This document shows, piece after piece, positions 16,828 to 25,765 of a stretch of 64,000 nucleotides of DNA; the first letter of the stretch is position 1, and every line of letters begins with the position of its first letter. The notes under the pieces are model-generated. The model was not told the origin of the DNA. It ran no database searches and saw only the letters and a program-made list of their open reading frames with translations. The stretch is from NCBI RefSeq assembly GCF_000013225.1, contig NC_007776.1, positions 639,277 through 703,276 of the forward strand, read 5' to 3'. The DNA is from Synechococcus sp. JA-2-3B'a(2-13) (GTDB lineage Bacteria; Cyanobacteriota; Cyanobacteriia; Thermostichales; Thermostichaceae). Both the position numbers and the translations under genes were made by a program.

Positions 16828-18303
16828 ATGTACATCGTGCAGATTGCGTCTGAATGCGCCCCGGTTATCAAGGCGGGGGGACTGGGGGATGTGGTGTACG
16901 GCCTCAGCCGCGAGCTGGAGGTGCGGGGCCACTGTGTCGAGCTGGTTTTGCCCAAGTATGACACGATGCGCTACGACCAGATCTGGGGTTTGCACGACGC
17001 CTATCGCGATCTCTGGGTGCCCTGGTACGGGGGAGCCATTCACTGCTCGGTGTACTGCGGCTGGGTGCATGGCCGCCTTTGCTTTTTTATTGAGCCCCAC
17101 TCGGGCGATAACTTCTTCAATCGCGGGTGTTATTACGGCTGCCCGGATGACAACATGCGTTTTGCTTTTTTCAGCAAGGCGGCTCTAGAGTTTCTCCTAC
17201 AAAGCAACAAGCGCCCCGACATCATCCATTGCCACGACTGGCAGACAGGGTTGGTACCGGTGCTGCTGTTTGAGATCTACAAGTACCACGGCATGGGAAA
17301 CCAGCGGGTGTGCTACACCATTCACAACTTCAAACACCAAGGCTTTGGCGGCCCAGAGATTCTTTGGGCTACCGGCCTCAACCGCGAACCCTACTACTTC
17401 CACTACGACCGTTTGCGCGATAACTTCAACCCCTTTTCTCTCAACTTTATGAAGGGGGGAATTGTTTTTTCCAACTTTGTCACTACGGTCTCTCCCAATC
17501 ACGCGCTGGAGGTGCAATTTGGCGACTACGGCTATGGACTTGGCCATACCCTCTACTTGCACCGGCACAAGTTTCGCGGCGTTTTGAACGGCATCGATTA
17601 CGACATTTGGAACCCGGAGATCGACCGCTTTATCCCCGTGCGCTACACTGCTCAAACGCTGGAAAATAAAGCTAAAAACAAAAAAGCTCTGCGGGATCGG
17701 CTGCTACTGCAGGATGTTGACAAGCCTATCGTGGCCTATATCGGGCGATTGGACGAGCAAAAGGGCGTGCATTTGGTGCATCATGCCATCTACCGCTCCC
17801 TGTTCAAAAATGCCCAATTTGTTCTGCTGGGATCCGCTACGGAGCGAGGGATCGGCGCTTGGTTTGCCCACGAGAAAAGCTACCTCAACAACAACCCCGA
17901 TGTTCACATTGAGTTGGGCTTTAACGAAGAACTTTCCCACCTTATCTATGCGGGGGCAGACATCATCGTAGTGCCCAGCCACTACGAACCCTGTGGACTC
18001 ACTCAGATGATTGGCTTGAAGTATGGCACAGTTCCGGTGGTGAGAGGAGTGGGTGGCCTGGTGGATACCGTCTTCGACCGCGACTACGATCCCCACAAAT
18101 TGCCCGAGCAACGCAACGGCTACGTCTTTTATCACACAGATCCAGCTGCTTTGGAGTCGGCTCTGGATCGGGCCATCGACCTTTGGTACACCGCTCCTGA
18201 CCAGTTCCGTCAACTGCAGATTCAAGGCATGAGCTACGACTACTCCTGGAACTATCCTGGCAAGGAGTATCTGGAGATCTACGACTTCATTCGTCACCGC
18301 TGA
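16828..18303 (+). CDS. glgA: glycogen synthase (ADP-glucose type, GT5)
   Basis: Adds glucose from ADP-glucose to the growing alpha-1,4-glucan. The 491-aa sequence has the N-terminal KxGGL motif (VIKAGGLGDVVYGLSREL), HCHDWQTGLVP near residue 134, and the C-terminal Rossmann half with YIGRLDEQKGVHL and PSHYEPCGLTQM (catalytic Glu). It is followed 160 bp later by a GH57 branching enzyme in the same direction, a logical functional pair. Cyanobacteria usually have two GlgA forms; which this is was not resolved. Confidence 0.95.
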   Translation: MYIVQIASECAPVIKAGGLGDVVYGLSRELEVRGHCVELVLPKYDTMRYDQIWGLHDAYRDLWVPWYGGAIHCSVYCGWVHGRLCFFIEPHSGDNFFNRGCYYGCPDDNMRFAFFSKAALEFLLQSNKRPDIIHCHDWQTGLVPVLLFEIYKYHGMGNQRVCYTIHNFKHQGFGGPEILWATGLNREPYYFHYDRLRDNFNPFSLNFMKGGIVFSNFVTTVSPNHALEVQFGDYGYGLGHTLYLHRHKFRGVLNGIDYDIWNPEIDRFIPVRYTAQTLENKAKNKKALRDRLLLQDVDKPIVAYIGRLDEQKGVHLVHHAIYRSLFKNAQFVLLGSATERGIGAWFAHEKSYLNNNPDVHIELGFNEELSHLIYAGADIIVVPSHYEPCGLTQMIGLKYGTVPVVRGVGGLVDTVFDRDYDPHKLPEQRNGYVFYHTDPAALESALDRAIDLWYTAPDQFRQLQIQGMSYDYSWNYPGKEYLEIYDFIRHR

Positions 18304-18462
18304 GCCCAACAGCGATCCCCAGCGATCCCAGCTCTTGACCCCAAGGACGAAATGCTGGACGATAGGTAGCAATCTTGGGCTTAACCTTCTCTACAGATTT
18401 GCTGCTGAGAAGGGTAAGTCTGCTCCGTTATCTTTCCCTGTCTGTAAGGATCCCCGGCTGCC

Positions 18463-20070
18463 ATGGGTTATCTCGCCTTGGTACTCCACGCGCACCTGCC
18501 GTTTGTGCGCCACCCTGAGCAAGACTTTGTGCTGGAGGAAGAATGGCTCTACGAAGCCATCACGGAGACCTATGTGCCGCTGCTGCACATGTTCGAGGGG
18601 CTACAGCGAGATGGCATCGACTTTCGTTTCACCATGTCCCTGACGCCGCCCTTGGTGTCGATGCTGCGGGATCCCTTGCTGCAGGAGCGCTACGACCACT
18701 ACCTAACCAAATTGGAAGAGCTGGCCCAGCTGGAGTACGACAAAAACGCCACCAACGGCCACATTCGCTACCTGGCGGAGCACTACATCAAGCAGTTTGC
18801 CATGGTGCGGGATCTCTGGGAGCGCTACGACCGGGATCTGGTGCGGGCCTTTCGACAGTTTCAAGACAGCGGCAACCTGGAGATCATCACCTGTGGGGCT
18901 ACCCACGGCTACCTGCCCTTGATGCAGATGTACCCGCAGGCAGTCTGGGCGCAGTTGATTGTAGCTTGTGAGCACTACAACGAACACTTTGGCCAGTGGC
19001 CGCGGGGGATCTGGCTGCCGGAATGCGCCTACTACCAAGGGCTGGAGCGGATGATTGCCGATGCCGGCCTGCGCTACATGATCACCGACGCCCATGGTCT
19101 TCTCTACGCCAAGCCCCGGCCTCGTTACGGCATGTACGCCCCTATTTTTACCGAGACCGGCGTCGCCGTTTTCGGGCGGGATCACGAGTCTTCGCAGCAG
19201 GTGTGGTCGGCAGAGGTGGGCTATCCAGGGGATCCGGTTTACCGCGAGTTCTACAAAGACCTAGGGTATGAGGCCGACTACGAGTACATCAAGCCTTACA
19301 TCATGCCCAACGGCCAGCGGAAAAACACCGGCATCAAGTACCACCGCATCACCGGGCGCAACCTGGACCTGGGGCAAAAGCAGCTTTACGACCCCTATTG
19401 GGCGCGGGAGAAAGCGGCAGAGCATGCGGGCAACTTTATGTTCAACCGCCAGCGGCAAATCGAATATTTGTACAGCGTCATGGGCCGCCCGCCGCTGGTG
19501 GTGGCCCCCTACGATGCGGAGTTGTTCGGCCACTGGTGGTACGAGGGCCCTTGGTTTTTGGATTTTCTCATCCGCAAGAGCTACTTCGACCAAAACACCT
19601 ACCGCATGACTCACCTGGCGGAGTACCTGCGGGAGAACCCCACCCAGCAGGTGTGCAAACCTGCCCAGTCCAGTTGGGGGGCGCGCGGCTTCCACGAGTA
19701 CTGGCTCAACCCCACCAACGCCTGGATCTACCCCCACCTGCACAAGGCCACCGAGCGGATGATCGAGCTGAGCCGTCGCGAGCCTGCCGATGACCTAGAA
19801 TGGCGGGCCTTGAACCAGGCGGCGCGAGAATTGCTACTGGCTCAATCGTCTGACTGGGCTTTTATCATGCGCACAGGGACGATGGTTCCCTATGCAGTGC
19901 GCCGCACCAAGTCCCATCTGCTGCGCTTCAACCACCTCTACGAGAAGATCAAAGAGGGTCAGTTTCGGCGAGAAAAAGCCACCCCTGAAGAGGAGCAGTG
20001 GCTGGCCAAGGTGGAATACATGGACAACATCTTCCCCAATATCAACTACCGGGTTTACCGACCCCTCTAA
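18463..20070 (+). CDS. GH57 1,4-alpha-glucan branching enzyme
   Basis: Introduces alpha-1,6 branches in glycogen. The 535-aa protein begins with the GH57 signature LVLHAHLPFVRHPE. The nucleophile Glu is in GIWLPECAYYQGLE near residue 185, the acid Asp in APYDAELFGHWWYEGP near 350. A C-terminal DUF1957-type helical region with conserved Trp/Glu follows. No signal peptide, so it is cytoplasmic. Its place right behind glgA supports the branching role over an alternative 4-alpha-glucanotransferase role. Confidence 0.9.
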   Translation: MGYLALVLHAHLPFVRHPEQDFVLEEEWLYEAITETYVPLLHMFEGLQRDGIDFRFTMSLTPPLVSMLRDPLLQERYDHYLTKLEELAQLEYDKNATNGHIRYLAEHYIKQFAMVRDLWERYDRDLVRAFRQFQDSGNLEIITCGATHGYLPLMQMYPQAVWAQLIVACEHYNEHFGQWPRGIWLPECAYYQGLERMIADAGLRYMITDAHGLLYAKPRPRYGMYAPIFTETGVAVFGRDHESSQQVWSAEVGYPGDPVYREFYKDLGYEADYEYIKPYIMPNGQRKNTGIKYHRITGRNLDLGQKQLYDPYWAREKAAEHAGNFMFNRQRQIEYLYSVMGRPPLVVAPYDAELFGHWWYEGPWFLDFLIRKSYFDQNTYRMTHLAEYLRENPTQQVCKPAQSSWGARGFHEYWLNPTNAWIYPHLHKATERMIELSRREPADDLEWRALNQAARELLLAQSSDWAFIMRTGTMVPYAVRRTKSHLLRFNHLYEKIKEGQFRREKATPEEEQWLAKVEYMDNIFPNINYRVYRPL

Positions 20071-20367
20071 GCCGGTTGGGCAGGTCTGGAGGGTGCCTGC
20101 TTCCGACCGCCAGAGACACCAGAGGCAGAAGTTTCCGGCTACCCTCCTTGAGGGGATCGAACTACCCCAGGGCAGGAGGGATCCTCCGTTCGTTGCGCTG
20201 ATCCCAACCTTCCTCTCCTTTTGGGAAAGGGGCAGGAGTCGCTCGTGTTGGCCTCGCAGAGCGCTCAGGGAGCGTTTTAATCTGGCTTGTTCAGTAGCCC
20301 CGATATCCCCGAAGACTCCCTGCTGCTGGGGCCCGCCTTCCCCAGCCGAATGGCCAGGCCACCGATT

Positions 20368-22164
20368 CTAGAGCTTGGTGCCGCACTCGGCGCAGAACTT
20401 GTGCAGGCTGGGGTTTTTGGTGCCGCAATTGGGGCAGTAAATCAGCTCGGCGGCTTGCTCCAGTTGCCGCTTTTCCGGCAGGCCGATCATCTGGTAGTTG
20501 GCTTTGCCGGCGGGCACCATCGGGTAGCAGTTCTCGTCCCGCTTGACCACAAAATCGACCACCACCGGCCCCTCGTGGCGCAGCATCTCTTGGATGGCGT
20601 CGTCCACTTGATCGGGGTGATCGACGCGCATGCCCTTGACGCCAAAGGCTTCAGCCAGCTTGACGAAATCCGGCATGCCCGGAGTCATATCCGAGTGGGA
20701 GTAGCGCTCGCCGTGGAAGGCCTGCTGCCACTGCCGCACCATGCCCTGCCAGCCGTTGTTGATGATGGCCACCTTGGTGGCAATGCCGTACTGGGCCACC
20801 GTGCCCAGCTCCTGCATGTTCATCTGGAAGCTGGCGTCGCCGCTGATGCAGATCACCTCGGCGTGGGGCAGGGCCACTTTGACCCCCATGGCCGCCGGGA
20901 AACCGTAGCCCATGGTGCCCAGGCCAGAACTGGAGATCCACTGGCGCGGCCCGTTACGCAGAAACTGCGCCGCCCACATTTGGTGCTGACCGACATCGGT
21001 GGTGTAGTAGGCGTGGGGAGCATGGCGACGAAAGGCATCGATCACCTGCTGCGGGGCGATCACGCCCTCATAGCGGGGCACCTGCAGGGGGTAGTCCCGT
21101 TTCCAGCGCTCGATCCGCTCCAGCCAAGCCTGCGTCTGGCCAGGGGTGTGGGGCATTTTGCTCAGTTGCGCCAACAGCTCCACCAGGACGGTGCGCACAT
21201 CTCCCACAATCGGCACGTCCGGAGTGCGGTTTTTGCCCACTTCTGCCGGGTCGATATCAATGTGGATAACCTTGGCGTGCTTGGCAAATTCGTCCAGCTT
21301 GCCGGTTACGCGGTCGTCAAAGCGGGCCCCCACGGCAATCAGCAGGTCGCACTCGGTAACGGCGAAGTTGGCGTAGGCGGTGCCGTGCATGCCCAGCATC
21401 CCCACCGAGAGGGGATCGTTCTCATCGAAGGCCCCTTTGCCCATGAGGGTGGTGGTCACCGGGATCTGATAGGTGTGGGCCAGCTCGGCAATCTCGGCAT
21501 GGGCACCCGAGATGATGGCCCCGCCCCCCACGTAGAGCAGGGGCCGCTTGGCCTGCAGGATCAGCTTGGCCGCCGCGTGGATCTGGCGCGGGTTCCCCCG
21601 CACCGTGGGCCGGTAGCCGGGGATGTTGACTTCGCTAACCGGCTGGTAGTCGAACTCTTCCAGCCCCACATCTTTGGGAATGTCGATCAGCACCGGCCCC
21701 GGTCGCCCGGTGCCAGCAATGTGAAAAGCCTCGGCCACGATCCGAGCCATTTGGCGCGGATCCCGCACCACGTAGGAGTGCTTGACGATGGGCAGGGTGA
21801 TGCCAAAGATGTCGGTCTCCTGAAAGCCGTCGGTGCCGATCAAATGGCGGGGCACCTGCCCGGTGATGACCACCATGGGTACAGAGTCCATCATGGCGTT
21901 GGCGATGCCCGTCACCAGGTTGGTCGCCCCTGGGCCAGAGGTAGCAAAACACACCCCCACCTTGCCGGTGGCGCGAGCATATCCGTCGGCGGCGTGGGCA
22001 GCCGCTTGTTCGTGGCGTACCAGGTAATGTTTGAGCAGCCCCTGAGACTCGGCTTTGTACAGCTCGTCGTAGATGGGGAGGATGGCTCCCCCCGGATAGC
22101 CAAAGATGTGTTGCACCCCATGCCGGTGCAGGCTGTCCACCAACGCATATCCACCAGTCGCCAC
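20368..22164 (-). CDS. ilvB: acetolactate synthase large subunit with C-terminal zinc ribbon
   Basis: Thiamine-diphosphate enzyme of branched-chain amino acid synthesis. Catalytic Glu is in [19 protein letters not shown]; the ThDP-metal motif is GDASFQMN...NNGWQGM; the FAD region and PDVPIVGDV are present. The oddity is the last 22 residues after the usual GLPEK end: a four-cysteine zinc ribbon (Cys577, Cys580, Cys591, Cys594) of the double-CxxC type, not part of standard IlvB. Start is GTG at 22164 with GGAGGAG before it. The frame has no stop between the enzyme and the ribbon. Confidence 0.94.
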   Translation of the reverse strand: MATGGYALVDSLHRHGVQHIFGYPGGAILPIYDELYKAESQGLLKHYLVRHEQAAAHAADGYARATGKVGVCFATSGPGATNLVTGIANAMMDSVPMVVITGQVPRHLIGTDGFQETDIFGITLPIVKHSYVVRDPRQMARIVAEAFHIAGTGRPGPVLIDIPKDVGLEEFDYQPVSEVNIPGYRPTVRGNPRQIHAAAKLILQAKRPLLYVGGGAIISGAHAEIAELAHTYQIPVTTTLMGKGAFDENDPLSVGMLGMHGTAYANFAVTECDLLIAVGARFDDRVTGKLDEFAKHAKVIHIDIDPAEVGKNRTPDVPIVGDVRTVLVELLAQLSKMPHTPGQTQAWLERIERWKRDYPLQVPRYEGVIAPQQVIDAFRRHAPHAYYTTDVGQHQMWAAQFLRNGPRQWISSSGLGTMGYGFPAAMGVKVALPHAEVICISGDASFQMNMQELGTVAQYGIATKVAIINNGWQGMVRQWQQAFHGERYSHSDMTPGMPDFVKLAEAFGVKGMRVDHPDQVDDAIQEMLRHEGPVVVDFVVKRDENCYPMVPAGKANYQMIGLPEKRQLEQAAELIYCPNCGTKNPSLHKFCAECGTKL

Positions 22165-22378
22165 GGTGTCTCCTCCCCACTGAGATGACCGAACGTCAAA
22201 CGCCCGCTCTCAGGAGCGCCAGCGCAGACAGGGTACTGGCCAGAAGTTGGCCAACTTTGTATTCAATTCTACAGTCTAGCAGTGGTTTGCTTTGGAATCG
22301 CTTAGACTTTCACGGTCGGCTAAAGTAACACTGGGGATCCCTAGGGATCCTCGCCGGAGTGTTGAGAGTGCCCTATCC

Positions 22379-23956
22379 ATGACTGGAGAGCCAACCCCCA
22401 TTGACCCCGGGCCGGAGCGGTCTCAGGGCAGCTTGCTGCTAGCTGTGCCCATCCTCGGATCCCCGCACAGCGCTGTGGGATCCCGACAGTGGCTGGTATG
22501 GGGAGCGCTGGGGATCTTTCTGGTGGGTCTGGGGTTGCGCCTGTGGCGGCTGGACGAGTTCCCGGCACCTGTGTTCGATGAGGTGTACTTCCCGGAGTTT
22601 GCCCAGAACTACCTGGATGGCAAGCCTTTTTACGATGTGCATCCCCCCTTGGGCAAGTACTTCATTGCCCTTAGCATTCAGGTGTTTGGCCGCAACGAGT
22701 GGGGATTCCGCTTCGCCACTGCTTTTTGCGGATCCCTGATCCCTCTGTTGCTGACCGGTTTAGCCTACCGCCTCACCTACCACGTGGGCTTTGCTCTGTT
22801 GAGCGGGGTTTTGCTGCTGACCGATGGGGTGTTTCTGGTGGAATCCCGCTTTGGCCTGATCAACGTGTATCTGGTAGCCTTTGGGCTGGCAGCGACCATT
22901 CTGTTGCTCAGAGGTCTAGAAAACCAAGGTTGGCGACGGGCTGCTCACTTTGCTTGCTCCGGGATCCTGTTGGGGGCGGCAGCTTCGGTGAAGTGGAATG
23001 GCCTCTGGTTTGCCTTCATGTTTGCTCTGTTGGGGATCCTCGTCTGGGGGGTGGTCTGGCTGCGCCCGCAGTGGATCCCACGGTTGGGCATTTTGATCCA
23101 GATTCGTCATCTGCGCTGGTGGCACTATGTGTTTTGCTTCATCCTCGCTCCGCTGGCCTTTTATGCCATTCAGTGGATCCCGCACCTGCAGCTGAATCCC
23201 CAACAGGGACTAACTCTGGATTGGAGCTGGACGGGCATCCAGAATTATTTCCGATCCCTGGTGCTCATCAACCAATCCATCTACGGCGGCCACATGGCAG
23301 CCCACCTGGTGGTGAACGAAGAGACCCCTGTTCACCCCTACTGCTCCACCAGCTTGCGATCCCTGGTGGCTTGGTTCCCGGCTTTGCGTCCTTGGCTGAC
23401 TACGCCCTTGGCCTCGGCAGGAGCTTGGTCCTGGCCAATTCTGGGCCGCCCCGTGGCCTACTACTTCGGCAGTCAGGGCAACCTCTGGCAAGCTGTTCAT
23501 GGCTTGGGCAATCCTTGGCTGTGGTGGCTGGGGACGGGATCCATCTTGGTGCTTGTCTGGCGAGGGATCCGCCACTTTCACGGTCTCGAAGCCTTCATTT
23601 TGATTGGCTATGCGGCCAATTACCTGCCTTGGTTTAGGGTCAGCCGCTGCGTTTTTATCTACCACTACATGAGCGCTCTGGCGTTTAGCACCCTAGCCCT
23701 GGCTTGGTTGGTGCTGCTGGGCTGGCAGAGCTATCGCCGCTTTTGGCGCGGGGCGAGCATCACGGCGGTGGCCTTGGTTTTGGCGTCCTTTGTCTTCTTT
23801 TTCCCCGTTTGGCTTGGCCTGCCCCTCAGTCCAAGCGGATTCTACGCCCGCATGTGGTTTCGCTCTAGCCCGGTGCCGCTGTTCTGTTTCAGCCCCCAAT
23901 CCTGCCAACAGCCCCCGCTGCACCTGCCGCCCATCCCCGGCTTGAACTGGATCTAA
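22379..23956 (+). CDS. membrane glycosyltransferase, protein O-mannosyltransferase (GT39) family
   Basis: Transfers a sugar from a polyprenyl-phosphate carrier outside the membrane. 525 aa with about ten membrane spans. Diagnostic points: VFDEVYFPEFAQNY and DVHPPLGKYF in the first loop (the Asp-Glu of PMTs) and HPYCSTSLRSLVAWFP in the large loop. ATG 22379 is chosen over an upstream in-frame start because the residues before it look non-coding and rich in BamHI palindromes. The acceptor is unknown. Confidence 0.85.
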   Translation: MTGEPTPIDPGPERSQGSLLLAVPILGSPHSAVGSRQWLVWGALGIFLVGLGLRLWRLDEFPAPVFDEVYFPEFAQNYLDGKPFYDVHPPLGKYFIALSIQVFGRNEWGFRFATAFCGSLIPLLLTGLAYRLTYHVGFALLSGVLLLTDGVFLVESRFGLINVYLVAFGLAATILLLRGLENQGWRRAAHFACSGILLGAAASVKWNGLWFAFMFALLGILVWGVVWLRPQWIPRLGILIQIRHLRWWHYVFCFILAPLAFYAIQWIPHLQLNPQQGLTLDWSWTGIQNYFRSLVLINQSIYGGHMAAHLVVNEETPVHPYCSTSLRSLVAWFPALRPWLTTPLASAGAWSWPILGRPVAYYFGSQGNLWQAVHGLGNPWLWWLGTGSILVLVWRGIRHFHGLEAFILIGYAANYLPWFRVSRCVFIYHYMSALAFSTLALAWLVLLGWQSYRRFWRGASITAVALVLASFVFFFPVWLGLPLSPSGFYARMWFRSSPVPLFCFSPQSCQQPPLHLPPIPGLNWI

Positions 23957-24065
23957 GGGAGGCATGGTAAGCTTTGTGAAGTTTGTTTCGTGAAATGCGG
24001 CGCTCCGTTACCGAAAGATGGAGCGAGGTTCGCGAAACCCTTGTGGTAGAGGTAGTGGAAACGTC

Positions 24066-25130
24066 ATGGCCCGATCTTGCCCGAGTTCTGCCAACTCTCC
24101 CCGCCGTCCACTGGCTTATTCAGAGCAAGCTGTCCCGGTTGGGGTGATCGGGGTAGGCAACATGGGCCAGCACCACACCCGCGTTTTCAGCCTGATGAAG
24201 GATGTGCGGGTCGTGGGGGTAGCGGATATCAACGTGGAACGGGGATTGGATGTGGCCAGCCGCCACCGCGTTCATTTTTATGAGGACTACCGCGATCTGC
24301 TGCCCCACGTAGCTGCCGTGGCCATTGCCGTGCCGACGGTTCTGCACCATGAGGTGGGTATGGCCTGCCTGGAGGCCGGGGTACATGTGCTGATCGAAAA
24401 GCCCATCGCTGCCAGCATCAGCGAAGCAGAATCGCTGGTGAACCGAGCTGCCGATTGCAATTGTATTTTGCAGGTGGGGCACATCGAGCGCTTCAGCCCT
24501 GTTTTCCAAAAGCTGGGCCAAGTCTTGCAAAGTGAAGAACCTCTGGCTTTCGAGGCTCACCGTCTCAGCCCCTATTCCGACCGCGCCAGCGATGTGTCGG
24601 TGGTATTCGACTTGATGATCCACGACATCGATCTGTTGCTGGAGCTGATCCCATCTCCCGTGACCCAGATTACCGCCAGCGGCAACCGCATCTCCAAGCT
24701 GGGCTACCTGGACTACGTCACGGCTACTCTCACTTTTGCCAACGGTGCCATCGCCACCCTCACCGCCAGCAAGGTCACCCACCGCAAGGTGCGCAAAATT
24801 GCCGTCCACTGCAAGAATGCCTTGGTAGAAGCAGATTTTCTACACAATGAGATCTCGGTGTACCGCCAGGGATCCGTCGGCAGCACCAGCGACTACGGCC
24901 AAATGCCCTACCAGCGGGATTGTTTGATTGAGAAAGTCCACACCGACAATATCGACAAGCTGCATGCCGAACTGGAGCACTTCATCAACTGCGTGCGGGG
25001 AGGCAACCAACCTTCCGTAGGTGGGGAGCAGGCCCTGAAAGCTTTGAGGCTGGCCTCGGAGGTAGAGCGGATTGCTTTGGATGGATGTGCCTGGAGCGAA
25101 GCCAAGCCCCGCCGTAGTCTCCTATCCTAG
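24066..25130 (+). CDS. Gfo/Idh/MocA-family NAD(P)-dependent oxidoreductase
   Basis: 354 aa with the Rossmann motif GVIGVGNMGQHHTR, the family EKPIA motif (lysine is catalytic) and GHIERFSPVF. The latter form resembles UDP-sugar 3-dehydrogenases used in surface polysaccharide building. The second half has the usual open beta-sheet domain. It follows the GT39-type gene by about 110 bp in the same direction, so a joint role in glycan synthesis is plausible. Substrate not shown. Confidence 0.88.
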   Translation: MARSCPSSANSPRRPLAYSEQAVPVGVIGVGNMGQHHTRVFSLMKDVRVVGVADINVERGLDVASRHRVHFYEDYRDLLPHVAAVAIAVPTVLHHEVGMACLEAGVHVLIEKPIAASISEAESLVNRAADCNCILQVGHIERFSPVFQKLGQVLQSEEPLAFEAHRLSPYSDRASDVSVVFDLMIHDIDLLLELIPSPVTQITASGNRISKLGYLDYVTATLTFANGAIATLTASKVTHRKVRKIAVHCKNALVEADFLHNEISVYRQGSVGSTSDYGQMPYQRDCLIEKVHTDNIDKLHAELEHFINCVRGGNQPSVGGEQALKALRLASEVERIALDGCAWSEAKPRRSLLS

Positions 25131-25216
25131 TCTTTAACGCAAGCCCCAGATGGGGGCAGAGCCCTGTTGTTGGCCCATAGCCATTCCAGCATCAGGCTGG
25201 GGAAGAAAAAGCAACA

Positions 25217-25239
25217 TTCGCGCCCGCGGAGTGCAGCTC
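25217..25239. repeat. short dispersed double-hairpin repeat, variant copy 2
   Basis: TTCGCGCCCGCGGAGTGCAGCTC; the first hairpin CGC/GCG is kept, the second is replaced by GAG/CTC. It lies where the Uma2 pseudogene loses similarity to its family. Confidence 0.5.
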
Positions 25240-25757
25240 TATTTGTTGCTGTTGCCAGTCCACCACTCAATACTCCTGTAGCCCAAGCCGACTGTAAAGC
25301 TTGAGCTTAGTTTGCTTATCTTGGCCAATATTGCGAGCTCCAGGGCTCAGCACTCCTACCGCCGATTCTGGGGCACTGTGGAGTTTGCCATCCGCCCGTG
25401 ACATACTCCCATCGCTGACCCTACGGGTACAGCGTGGGCTTCTCGCTTCATCGGGGAGCTTTCGCAAGAACCCTCAGCGAGCAGACACGGGATGTCCCAC
25501 CGCGTAGTTGCACCAGATTCCGGCAAAAGCCGTTTTGTGCAACTGCTCCCATCATACACCATGTGGGGGTATCTGTATCCCGGCACTGACCCTACGGGTA
25601 CAGTGCAGGGCTTAGCTACCCCCACACCCCCATAAGCTAACGCTGTTCTCAGTCGAGAGCGGCTTACCCACACCACATCAGGAGCCACATTGTTATCTTC
25701 GGCAAAAATCACTCCCGGAGCAGTGTTGGCCAATCTCAGGGCCGTTTTCTCACTCTA
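25240..25757 (-). pseudogene. Uma2-family (DUF820) protein, broken
   Basis: Two parts of one gene flank a small IS605-type element. The first (about 25757-25642) reads KTALRLANTAPGVIFAEDNN and VAPDVVWVSRSRLRTALA; the second (about 25396-25240) reads DGKLHSAPESAVGVLSPG, KLKLYSRLGLQEY, then a TGA where the family has Trp, then VVDWQQQQIEL. The N-terminus is missing and the C-terminus stops at a dispersed repeat. Uma2 proteins have a PD-(D/E)XK-like fold and are plentiful in cyanobacteria. At least four lesions are visible, so it is dead. Confidence 0.8.
25392..25641 (-). mobile_element. non-autonomous IS605-type element (two subterminal hairpins) inside Uma2 gene
   Basis: About 245 bp. The upstream hairpin is long: TGTGGGGGTA (25562-25571) pairs with TACCCCCACA (25617-25626) and inside it GCACTG (25583-25588) pairs with CAGTGC (25601-25606). 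The downstream hairpin (25407-25439; CGCTG/CAGCG) is followed by GGGAGTATGTCAC, like a TnpB right end. Between them lies a further stem (GTTGCAC/GTGCAAC). No transposase is encoded, as in palindrome-associated elements derived from IS605. Confidence 0.65.
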
Positions 25758-25765
25758 TTCGCCTT

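Noticed and set aside
20287-22188. Long plus-strand frame opposite ilvB
   Set aside because: It mirrors the ilvB codon structure, has no family signature and no ribosome site; antisense shadow.
25267-25733. Two separate small minus-strand genes
   Set aside because: Their parts join as one Uma2 protein split by an inserted element, so they are pseudogene pieces.
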